Shown piece by piece: positions 18,744 through 30,700 of a stretch of 64,000 bases of DNA. The stretch covers positions 744,001-808,000 of the forward strand of contig CP099424.1 in assembly GCA_024114885.1 (NCBI GenBank). Direction: 5' to 3'. This stretch comes from Septoria linicola. Its lineage: Eukaryota > Ascomycota > Dothideomycetes > Mycosphaerellales > Mycosphaerellaceae. The position numbers and the translations under genes were made by a program. Position 1 is the stretch's first letter, and every line of letters begins with the position of its first letter. The notes beneath the pieces are model-generated. The model saw only the letters and a program-made list of their open reading frames with translations, was not told where the DNA came from and ran no database searches.

Positions 18744-21700
18744 CTATTTCGCCGCACTTTGCAGCTCCGCAACGAACTCTTTTGTCATATCACTGGCTTC
18801 CTCCAAGCTCAGCATATCCTCCAAGCAGAACAAGCCCATGCTAAGGATTCCACCCTTTATAGCAAGCTCGACGTCAACAGCGTGCTGATACGCCTCGTTT
18901 GCTTCGAAGCTCTTCAATGCAGCCGGCATCTCAAACACCTCAGGTCTCTCGGGCTCATGCACGCGAGACACTTCCTCATCCCACTCACTGTTGCTCTCAG
19001 CTATAGCTGCAACCTTTCCACGCACCCCACTCGTCGACTGCTCATCTTGGTCAGGCAGCTTCAAAAAGTTCACGAACGTGTCCACCTTCACTCCAGTCCA
19101 CTCGAAAATTTCTGCCAAGCTTGCCGAAGCATTCTCGGCAGTAGTGATCTTGCGAAGATCTTTATCAATTTGTCTTGCGCTGTCGAAAACGCTAGTCGTT
19201 TGCGTGCCCTTCACAAGTAGCGGCAGCAGATTGAGAGTAGGGGCTTCTAGAACATCCAGATCGGGTAGGTGGGTGCGATTAGCAAGGTAGATGCCGATAA
19301 CAACATTTTCGTTGTCTCCCGCAGCATGTCTGCAGTAGGTCTTCGCGTGGGCGGCAAATAGGAGAGCTTGAGTCGAGACACCTGCCCTTCTCGCTTGTCG
19401 CTCAAGCTCATCGCAGGATGCAAGTGCTGTTGGCTTGAATATCTGCACTTTCTTTGACGACTTTGTCCTAGGCTGCTGAAGCTGTGCGGGTTTCACTGCT
19501 CGCAGGTATTCACTCCAGAACGCCTGGCGCGATTTGCTTGCCTCCGCGCTTGCGCCAAGTGCCAGATAGTCGCCGAACTCTGTTTGTGGTTTCGTTGGAG
19601 CACTTTGAAGGGAAGACTGTAGACTTTCCATAAGCAGAGGTAAGGAGACTGCGTCATACAGTGCGTGATGAATCCTGAGTTTGAGCGAGAAGCCACCTTT
19701 AGTTGTGCTGGCATGCAGGTGTGCAAATGGTTGCGTCAATATTTGTGACTTGTCTGATTCAGCATTGAAGTTCTCGGTAGCGCTCTTCAGAACGACCTGG
19801 AGGAGAGGAATGTCAGATCGACCAGTAGCGATAAACTGTGTTCGTAGAATCGCAGTGCTTTCGACTAGTTGTTGCCAGGCATTGCGAACATCTTTCAGTG
19901 ACTTCTCGGTCTGTAGCTGGTAGCTGAATGTTGAGTAGAATAGCTCGCCTCGTGTCGTTTGCCACAGAGATAGCATGTATATTTGCCCAGCAGTGACAGG
20001 CAAGATATTTTCGACTTCGTTGGTATGGATCCCATGAAGCTGTTGCAAGGCAGCTAGATCAAGGCCTGCCAGAGCGCTGGCTATTGTATCACTGGCAGAA
20101 TGGCTTCCCTGCAATGCTGGGGCACTTCCACCAATGTATTGAGCCATGCCTCTTGCCGTCTGCGCCTTGAGCAGATCGCTAACCGACAGCTTGATAGACT
20201 CTTTCTTCAAAAGAGAGGCTACCTTGATAGCAGAGATGGAGTCGATGCCGATTGACTCAATCGTGGCGGTAGACGAGATGTCCGCGACAGGTGTCTTTGA
20301 TACCTGCGCAAGCACGGCGCGAATTGCGTCCACGACTACCGTATCATCGTCAGAGTCGCTATCCGAATCATCAGTAATGTTCTGCTCACTCGTAGTCTGG
20401 CGAGAGAGGGTCTCAGAGCGCAGCGGGAATTCGGGCAAGCCACAGACTACCGCATTTCCGCCCACAAAGTCAACAATCGGCTGATCGTGGTCGGCAGCCA
20501 GGAAGCTGAGGACATCGTCAAACCGCTCGAGAAGCAACTCGGCGCTAGCATGATCTAACGCAGAAGACTTGCAAGCAGCTCTGACGAGAAGCTCGTCTCC
20601 AATAGCTTCAACTTCCACAGCTACCGGATATTCGACATTGGCATCGGATGCAGCAGACTCGTACAGTGGTTTCTCTTGGTCATTCAACACATCACCTCTG
20701 TTCTGATAGATAAACAAAGTGTCGAATAGCCCGTGTCCTCTCTGCTGCTTGCTTGTATGTACCAGATCCGTGCAAGCTGACTGAATGTAGCGTAGGGGTG
20801 TCCTTTGATGCTGTCTCATGCTGTTGATATTATCCTGTACATCATGAAGCATCTGGGACGCCGAGCCGTGGAGAGATACTCTGACCGGCACAGTATTCAT
20901 TGTTGGGAACAAGATCTGCTCAGCTTCCTCACTGTCGCGACAGGCGAGCACTGAGCCAAAGAGCACTTCAAGATCTTGCAAGTACGTTGCCAGAAGAATA
21001 GCCCACGAAGCTTGCGCAAGCGCCTGCAGAGATACTCCGAGGCGTTGGCACAGTCCTCTTGCCTTGCTGCACGAGAGCTGAGCTGCGCGTTCGACGCGGT
21101 GGGTTGTCGGGTGCGAGTCTTCGCGTTGGGTGAAATATGCGACTTGAGCACCAGCAAGTGTATCACGCCAGTACGCAAGTGTGCTCTCATCGGTGGCGGT
21201 GAGGGCTTGTTCAATCGCCTCGTCATAGCTTCTGCGTGGTTGATATGTGCCCGCGTATGCAGCGGCGACATCAGTATGCAGCAGGCCGATGCTGTGTCCA
21301 TCGTACTGCGCATGTGAAAGTGAGAGTATTAGGTATCTTTCCTCTTTGACAGTCGCTATGGCCAGACGAAGAGGCGATGTGGTCGAGAAAGAGCTGCGCA
21401 CATCCTGCTTGACAGAGTCAAAGTAGGTGCTGAGATCATCCAGGCTCTCGGTTTTGATGTCGTCGAACTTCAGCGTAGTCGGCGCCAAGATGGCTTGTGC
21501 GAAGGTGGCATCGATTTCAGGTTCTGCAACCTCAACGAACACAGTTCGAAGGATTGGCGAACTGTCGACCACTTCCTGCAGAGCGCGCTTGAGTCGATCG
21601 ATGTCCACCTCGTGTGGCAGATGTAATACATCCGAATTGAAGTACTCGTTGAATTCTGAGCGGATCATCTCCGCGATCAACGCCTCTTGACCTGGTGCGG

Positions 21701-24700
21701 CTGGAACGATGCGCTCGACATCTGCGCCGAATTGCTTACGCAGTGACTGTAGCTGCTGCTCCAAGGTCGAGAACTTGCTGACAGATCCGCTCTCCTCGTT
21801 GGGTGTCGCACGAGATTTGAGCTCGTCAAGCAATCTGGGAATCGTCTGAGCGTTCAGAATTTTGCTGACTGCGGTGGCCATTCCTGCTTTCTTCATTCGA
21901 GCTGCCAATTTCACGGCATCAATACTGTCCAGGCCGAGCGTAAATATGGAAACGTGCTCTGTGACTTCTTCAGACGAGCAGCCTGCCACCTCGGCGATGA
22001 TACCTTGCAGTTGTCTTGCTTCAGGAGTCCACTCGAAGTTAGAGATGCCATTGAGCTGTGTGTAAGAATCTGATTGCTGTTGAGGAGTGGCAGTGCTGCT
22101 ACTTCGGGAGATTGTGAAAGTCTCTGATATGTGGGCTTCGACCCTTTGCGATATGCACTGCAATGCTTTCTCGAAAGTGCTGAGGAACTCTTTCAGTACC
22201 TCTTGGGTAGCAAAGCCTGGTTGGGAAGCGGCAGTAATGTGAGTACCGCCCGATGCGGCATATTCAACTTCTACAGCCAAGGGATACTCGGCTGGCTTCT
22301 CAGCTGGCACAAACTCGAATATCGACTGCGCCTCGGAGGCTTGCTGATCGCTCGGTTGCTGAAAGACAAAGAGTACATCAAACAGTGGATCGCTAGGATG
22401 ACGGCGACAGTGCTTCCGGATGTCGCGCAGCGAGGTGTGCTGGAAGGGCAGCAGCGCAGTACTTGAGCTGTGGCACCTTTGAAGATGCCTTGACCAGTCA
22501 TCCGTGGGTTCCAGATCGACGTTGAAAGGCACAGTATTGAACATTGGCCCGAGGATTGTATCTGCGCCATCGAAGTTCAGGGATCGTCCAGATATCACAA
22601 CTCCATAGGTTTGAGTTTGTGGTGCGTACTGATGCAGCGCTACAGAGAACGCAGCTTGGAAGACGGCTTGATGAGAGATCCCCAGAGTCTTGCGGAGAGA
22701 CTCTATTGACTGAAGCGAGCTGATACTCTTGGTGACTGTAGCACCAGCAGAACTTGACCCTTGGGCAAGTGGCGTCAGTGGAGTAAAATGGAAGCCTTTC
22801 AGTCGCGTGTCCCAGAACTCCTTTGCATCCTTTCTCTTACAGAGAGGGCCATATGGCAGAGCCTCGATGAAACTTGGTCCACGATCGATGTCCTTGCCTG
22901 GAGTATTGTACAGCTGTTCGAGCTTAGCCATCATCAAGTCCCAGGATATACCATCATAAAGAGCGTGGTGTGCGTGCAGTGCTACAGTGGTTCCTGAAGG
23001 CGATTGCACAACGATCACCTCGAAAGGGTTTTGGACATCATCACCTGCAAGTACCGCCCACTCATCTTTGTGCTCGGAAAGCACTGTCTCGATGCTTGTG
23101 TCATCTTCCACATCTTCAAAGTATAAAGGACACTCTACAGGTCGCAAAACAACCTGCGCAAAGCCTTCTTCTGTTCGGATGAACGAGGTGCGAAGAATGG
23201 GAAGCTGCTGATGCAGCTGTAGGATAGCTTCGCCAAGACGATCTTGATCGGCGTCCTGCAGTCGATAGCGAAAGGCATTGAAATATGGTCGCTTTGCTCC
23301 TTTGATAGAGTCGGCCACAAGACCCTCCTGTAGTGGTGTGCACGGAGCAATGGACTCGATATTAGCGGCGTTGGCGGACAGTGCCTTTGCAGCAAGGCCG
23401 CGGTATCGCTGCGCAAAAGCAGAGATACTCAGTTGCGACTGCATGATTGCATTGTGTTCAACCTTACTCTCATCATTGCCGCCCGAAATCGCTGTCACCA
23501 GAGTGCTAAGAGTTGGCTTGTTCATGATCGTCGCGACGCTGGCGTTTTCGAATCCGGCACGCTTCAGAAGCGTCGCGAAATTGATCGCAGAGACGGAGGA
23601 AAGGCCGAGAGAGAACACGTTTGAATCGGCACTAACATCCTCGGCATTTATGGAGAGCAGTTTGCTGATGACCTTGGCGACCTTGCGCTCGTGTGATTTG
23701 AGAGGCCGACTGCTCTCTTGGCCCCCTTTCAGACGCTGCAATTCCTGTGTCGAGAGATCTGAGAAGAGCGCGACTAAGCGTTTTGCATCGACTTTGTTGT
23801 TGACAGTCAATGGCAGACGCGAAAGCGGTACGATGTGCGTCGGGACCATGTACCCAGGTAGTCGATCACGACACGCCTGATCTGCCGCCACCACAATATC
23901 GCGGGATTGCTCAGACTGGGCCACATGTAGTTCGCGGTCTTTTGCTTGACCATCGATGAGGAAAGATACCAGCATCTCACCCCCACCCTCGTGAGACTTC
24001 GTCACTAGAGACGCAACATCAGATATGCCATCGTGTGCAGCCTTGATCACTGCGTCGATCTCATCTATCTCCAGTCTTTGACCACGCAACTTGGCCTGTG
24101 TGTCTTTGCGTCCAATGAAGGAGAACGAGCCATCCGCGAGCAATCTGACGAGATCGCCAGTTCGATAAACTCGCTCACCAAGGCGTTCGAGGTATGGGAA
24201 AGCCTTGGCTGTCAGATCAGGTCTATTGAGATATCCCTTTCCTACAAGCTTGCCAGAGACACATAACTCGCCCACTGCACCACGAAGCACTGGCTTATCA
24301 GTTTCAGGCTTCACCACAAATGCGCCGACGTTGTCAAAGGCGGGACCAATGTTCGAGGGTTTTGCATCCGCGCCGATGTGAACATTCATGGTGCAACCAA
24401 TGGTAGCTTCTGTCGGGCCGTAGCCATTGTAGATTGTGTGTAGTGGTCCCCAAGAGTCAATGATCTCTTGCTTCAATGCTTCACCTCCCGTGATGAAAAC
24501 GTGATTGTGGAGACTGGGAACCTCTTCAGGCTTCAGTAATCGAGCCAATGACGGGGTCAAGTCAATGTGAGTGATGTTGGCCGCAGAGATGAAGCCGGGA
24601 AGGTCTTCAAGCACAACGTCGCGCGGAGCACCGACCATTGTGATTCCCACGCTCCAGCTCCAGAAGTGCTCAAGCACCGACACATCAAACCAGTAGCTGG

Positions 24701-27700
24701 CAAATTGCAGCCATCGTGATGATTCTGTCCAATGATTGGCGAACAGTCGTTGGAAAGAGAGCATGGCTTGTACAGCATTCTCGTGCGTGAGTTCGCAACC
24801 TTTTGGTGTCCCTGTAGTTCCGCTTGTGTACAGGCAGTAGCTGTTCGAGCTGGGGTCGATATTATCAATTGCTGGAGGAGCGGTTGGCAGCTCCTGTAGG
24901 TCACTCTCGACTAATTCGACGTTGTGCACAACTTCGGCCAACTCAGAATCCGTCTTACCAGTATCGACAAACAGCAGCTGGGAGCTCGAATCCTCGACGA
25001 TAAATTTGCGACGTGCAAGCGGCAGCTCGGGATCCATTGCCAGAAAGGCACAGCCGGCTTTCAAGATGCCTATGAAAGCGAAAGTGGCCTCCGGTGACTT
25101 GCTCATGCAAACTGCAATCATGTTACCTGGTTTGACACCACGTTCAAGTATGAGGTTCGCAACCTGGTTCCCACGATCATTCAATTCCCGATATGTCCAT
25201 ATCTTTCTGCTCTGCGATCCTCCATCTAGATCGTAGATGAATTCCAGAGCCGGCTTGTCTGGATATTGCTCCGCGCCTCTCTCCAAAAATTGATGCAGCA
25301 AAGTCACCTCACTAGGTAGTGTAGGCTCTTTTGGCGGGACAATCGACATCAGGTCCGACGGAAAGGTGCTACTGCCTTGCTCGCCGAGCATTTGCTGCAA
25401 TAACACTTCAAATTGATGCAACATCAAAGCAGCATGATCTTCAGGTATTATAGCAAGATCATGTGTGAGGCGAAGACTCATCTCGCCGGACTGACCTGCG
25501 AGTAGCTCCATCGACGCGGAGTAGTCGACGCTGAGACTGTCACTGACAACTTTCCAGCTGAAACGATCCTCATCCATGTCGTCACTTTTTTGATACACGA
25601 AAATCGTGTCAAACAACGGGTGACCCGGTGTACCGGCGAAGCGTTGGATCTCAGAAAGCGGTGTGAAGCGATGCCGTTGTGCCGATGCATTGTAATCGAC
25701 CATAGCATGAACCACATCAAGATCAGGCCGATCCGTGTTGCAGTGGACTGGAAGTGTGGATATGCTTGGGAAAGCTACGACTTCTGTAGACGTCGATGAC
25801 ATGCCAGCAAAGACAGTTCCGAATGTGACAGCAGGCTCGCCCATGTACGCGGCCAGCAGCAGCGCCCAGACAGTCTGTCCCATGGCTTGTATGGTGACAC
25901 CTTGCTGCCGGCAAACCGAGTCGAGAGCAGTCATGTCTAGCTGTAGCTTCGACTGTGCGCATGCGGCCTTGCTCTGCTTGATATTGATTGGGGTGAGGTT
26001 TGGAAACTTGATGAGCTGAGCAGATTCGAGCGATTCCTTCCAGAACTGCTCGCTCTCGGCCTGGTGCTGAGCTGCACCATCGAGCTGCATCTTGAGGACA
26101 TTGTCGATACCAGGCGCAGATGCAAGATCTCTGTCATTCAAGGCCCTGGAAAAGTCCTTCAGTAGCACGCCTAACGCATCGGCATCGTAAAGCGCATGGT
26201 GCAGAGACAATACCAAGTGGTGTGCATCTCCGTCTGACTGGAGAGCGATACGCCAAGCAGGCAGATGCAAGTCGTGCAGAACAGAGTCCGACATACTCTT
26301 GTGTAGCTGATCAATCGGTGAGTCGTCCTCAGACAGGCTGGGACCTAAATGCGCGTCTGAGTCGTAAATCAGCATGGCGAAAGGAGTTTTCGCGTCCTCA
26401 AGCTCAACGAACCCAGTCCTCAAGACTTGATTCTTGCGCTGAACTGTTGCCCAAGCATTGCGAATCTGCTCCGAGCTAACACCGCTAGGCACTTCGTAGA
26501 TATTGCGGCTGAAGTAGTAGCCGCCTTGCGATTGTATAAACTGCGCAAGCATACCGTTTTGTGCGGATGTGCAGGGCCGTACAGCTTCAATCGTGTCTGC
26601 TTCAATTCCGAGGCTCGAAATCGCGTGTGATCTGTGCCGTTCGTCGAATGCGCTAAGATCGACGCCATCGACAGCATCCCCGTCCTCGCCATCCTGCTTG
26701 CGGACGATGAACTGTGCAAGAGATGAAGGGCTTTGATACTGCATCACGTCGGCCGCGTCCACCTTGGCACCTCGTTTTCGTAGTTGGGATGCCACTTGCA
26801 CAGCGTTCAGACTGTCTAGCCCAATTCGGTACAGCGATGTGTTCTTTGAGATCTTGGCCTTGTCGACAGCAGCAAGGCCTGCGAAGACGTCACGCACAAG
26901 GTCCTCCTCTGACGTCCATTCGGAAGTCGCGTCGCCGTCCGACTCGCCGCCTGCAGTGGAGGCAAGTACTGGCGCAAGTTTTCCACTCAGCCCAAAATGA
27001 CCGGCATTCTCTGCTTGAGCAGCACTGCCAGATGTGTACTGGAGACAGGCTTTGAGATTTGAAATAAACGTCTCGGCAAGCATGTTGACCACGGCACCAT
27101 CAACTTTGCCAGGCATGTAGTGGCAAAGCAAGTCGAAGTCGTCCTCATGCGGTACAACTTCAACGACGATCGGGATGCCCATACCCATGTCTTCTTCTTC
27201 CTCGATATTCCACTCGTCGTCATTGGATGCAGGTGGCTGGACTAACAGTAGCGAGTCGAACAAATGCTCCGAGGGATTCCGACTCACAGCCTGGATGCGC
27301 CGTAATGCTGTCAATTGAAACGGCAAACATTCGATGTTCTCTTTGTGCAAATGCCGGACGAGGTCCAGGTTCGTCCGCAGATCATCGAGCTGAACTCGCA
27401 CTGGTATCGTATTGAAGCATGGCGCAACGAGACGCTCTATGTTGGCAATAGGGACCGATCGTCCGCTCACGACATTGCCGAAACACAGGTCAGTAATACC
27501 TTGCGCCTGTGCCAAGGTCTTCGCCCATGCAGCCTGAAAGACGCTCAAGCTGGTGCACGAATGTCGCTCACTGAATGCAACGAGGTCGGAAGGCGAGAGC
27601 CCCAGCGACATCTCTAGAAGCTCCTCTTGTGATTGTGCCTCTGCTTGTGACGTTGGAAATGGATGGGGCTTGAAAGTGTGTAGTCGCGAAGTCCAGAAAT

Positions 27701-30700
27701 CGATGGCTTCTTGGCCATTTTGCTTGGACACCTCGGCAAGGAATGGTTCAAAGGACACTGGCTCAAGTATTTCGTCTCCTTGATACAGGCTACGCAGTTC
27801 CGAGAAGATGACGGACACCGAGATGCCGTCGTACACCGCGTGATGCATCTGAAGGTAGATGTTGTGGCCACTTGGGACAACACTGATCGGCTTGTGGGGT
27901 GTTACTCCGGGAAGCTGTGACTGCCCAAGCTCGTAGCTCTTCTGTCCATTCGGGGCGCCATTCTGATGCCCGTTGGCATGACCATTGGCGTGACCGTTGG
28001 CGTACCCGTTTGCGTGCTTTGCGCTACCGTTCACGTCCCCATTGGCTTGAGACTGTTCGGTCTGCGTCCAGGTCTCCGGGGCAGTTTGCAACACAACTTG
28101 CGCGTAAGGACTCGACGCAAATGGCGTCTCAACAAAGCTTGTACGTAGGATCGCATGTCTTTCCGTCATGGTAACCCAACAACTTCGAAGCTTCTCCATG
28201 TCTCCAAGGAAGTGGATTTTCGTTGTGTTGCAATAAGCATCTGTACTGCCACTTCCGTCGCCGGCAGACAACATCGCTTCTTGTAGGGGCGTGCAGGGGA
28301 GAATCGAGTCAACAACATGACCATCATTGCGAAACTTGCTCTTCGTGTCTTTGATGAAACCTTCGTCTAGGACGCGACCGACATCGGTGCTGTGAGCTGT
28401 TGCCTGCGACTCATCCGCAACATCAAGATACTTTGCCATTCGCGCGATGCTTGACTGGCGCAGGACCATGCTGATGCTTATCTCTAAGCTCAGCGCTTGG
28501 CTAAGTGCCCTGGCGAGTCGGATGGCGTTTAGAGAATTGAGTCCGAGCGCATACAAAGATCCGTTCCTCGAGATATTTGCGATAGGTACCTCGAAAGCAC
28601 GGCTAATGACTTCTGCCATGGTCTGCTCGGTAGGCGTTGCAGGGCCATCTTGTGCAGCCACCTCATGGATGCGCGCCAAGGCGTTCTTCACATCATGGCT
28701 TAGCTCTTCGTAAGTAGTGCGAAGAGCTCTTTTATCCAGCTTGCCCTGGGTAGTCATCGGTAGCTTGTTCATAGGCACAAGTATGCTCGGTATCATGTAC
28801 GCAGGCAGAGCTTCGTCGAGGAGGTCATAGAGGGTGGGCACAAGCTGTTTGCCATCCTCATCCACGGTGCTTGCAGCATTGGCATCGCTGGCGCTGGATT
28901 GTGAGACCCAGAACGTGGCGAGCATCTGGTTTGAGCTCTTGTCTCCAAGAAGAATGGTGGCACAATCCGATACGTCCGAGTGGTCAGCAACCACAGCATT
29001 GATCTCCCCAAGCTCGACTCGATTGCCTCTAATCTTGACTTGGTCGTCCAACCGCCCTGAGATCAGAAGTGTTCCATCTAGGAGAATGCGACCCATGTCG
29101 CCACTTCTGTAGACACGACCGTACTGAGAATGATCGATGATCTTGCTCGAGTTGAGATCTTCTCTGCCGATGTAACCACGGAAGACTTGTTCGCCGCCGA
29201 ATGCAAATTCTCCATAGGCGCCGGCTGGAAGAATCTGAAAGTCGCCTTCAGTGGCAAGTACAAAGGCGGAAGTGTTCTTGAAAGGCGGTCCTATGTTGCC
29301 AAGAACGTGGTTAGACGAGACGTTCATGTGTACCGTACATATATTCGTAGTTTCAGAGGGTCCATAACCTTGATGTAGGCCGTGATCTGCCCAGGTCCGG
29401 TGTACTTTCTCCGTAATGCCCTCGCCAGCTGTAACCAAGAATTTTACAGTCGGAATGTTGTCTGGTTTGGCAAGTGCTGCCACCGTTGGTGTCAGCGATA
29501 AATGCGTGATGTCAAAGCTGCGAATGCTTTGCTCGAAGTCTCGGAAGAGCACACTCTTGGTGGCAGAGCACAAGCACATGCCCGAGTAGAACGCGAAGAA
29601 GATCTCGAATACGCTGACATCGAATGCCTGAGAGCATGACTGCAGCAGACGATCACCTGGAGAGACCATGTAAAGGTCTGCAAGCACAGCCAGATTGCCT
29701 TTTAGGTTGTCCATTGTCACAGCAACTCCCTTTGGTTCTCCCGTACTGCCGCTGGTAAAGACGGCGTATGCTATCCTTGAGCCGATTTGAGGAACCTCTG
29801 GCGCATCATCGCTCGAAGATGTCAGAGCAGCGTAATCCACGATCTTGATGTCCGTGAGTGATCTAAATGCAGGAGCGGTATCAGAGTCGCAAACGCAAAT
29901 CTTGACATCTGCTTGACCAAGCACCGACTTGATTCTAGTCGACGGGGTCTCGGGCACCAGGGGTAGATAGCCAGCTCCGGCCTTGAAAGCGGCAAGCATG
30001 ACAACATACATATCTATGCACTTCTCCATACATATGCAAACGAGATCTTCTGGCTGTAAACCCGCGGCAATGAGTGCATTGGCCATACAATTGGCGCGCC
30101 TATCCAGCTCCTTATAGGTAATGTGAGTATTATCAATGGAGTTCTCATCAATTTTCGATGCAAACATGATGGCGATGCTCTCCGGCTCGTGCTTGGCTCG
30201 CCTTTCTATCGTGTCCGTCAGCTCAAAGGAGGTGGCGTAACTCGTGGGCTGCGCGTTGGTGACTGAGAGCAGGCTCAAGCTCAGCTCGCTGTTCAGATCT
30301 TGTACAAGGACATCTGAGTCACACAGCATGGCCGATGCGAGAGCCTCAATCTGTTCCAGCAGGATATGAACCTGCTCGGCACTGATGAGACGTTGTTGGT
30401 AAGTTGCGCGCATCCTCACGGTTGTCGGCGATGGCTCAAACTCTAACACGAGATCAAATTCAAGCTGATCGGCAGAATCGATCTCTCTGACATCGTCAGA
30501 GCCTTGCTCAGATGCCAAAGTGCTCTCCTGCCAAACGAACAGAGTGTCAAACAACTTTGTTCCGGGAGCGATGCCGGCGGCCTCGCGGATCGCCGTAGGG
30601 GAGATGGCGAGATGGTTCTGTATCTGGCGGTTGCGATCATGCACGAGGCCGAGTAGATCTCTGCAAGATCTGGCAGTCTTGGTATCGATACGGAGTGGAA

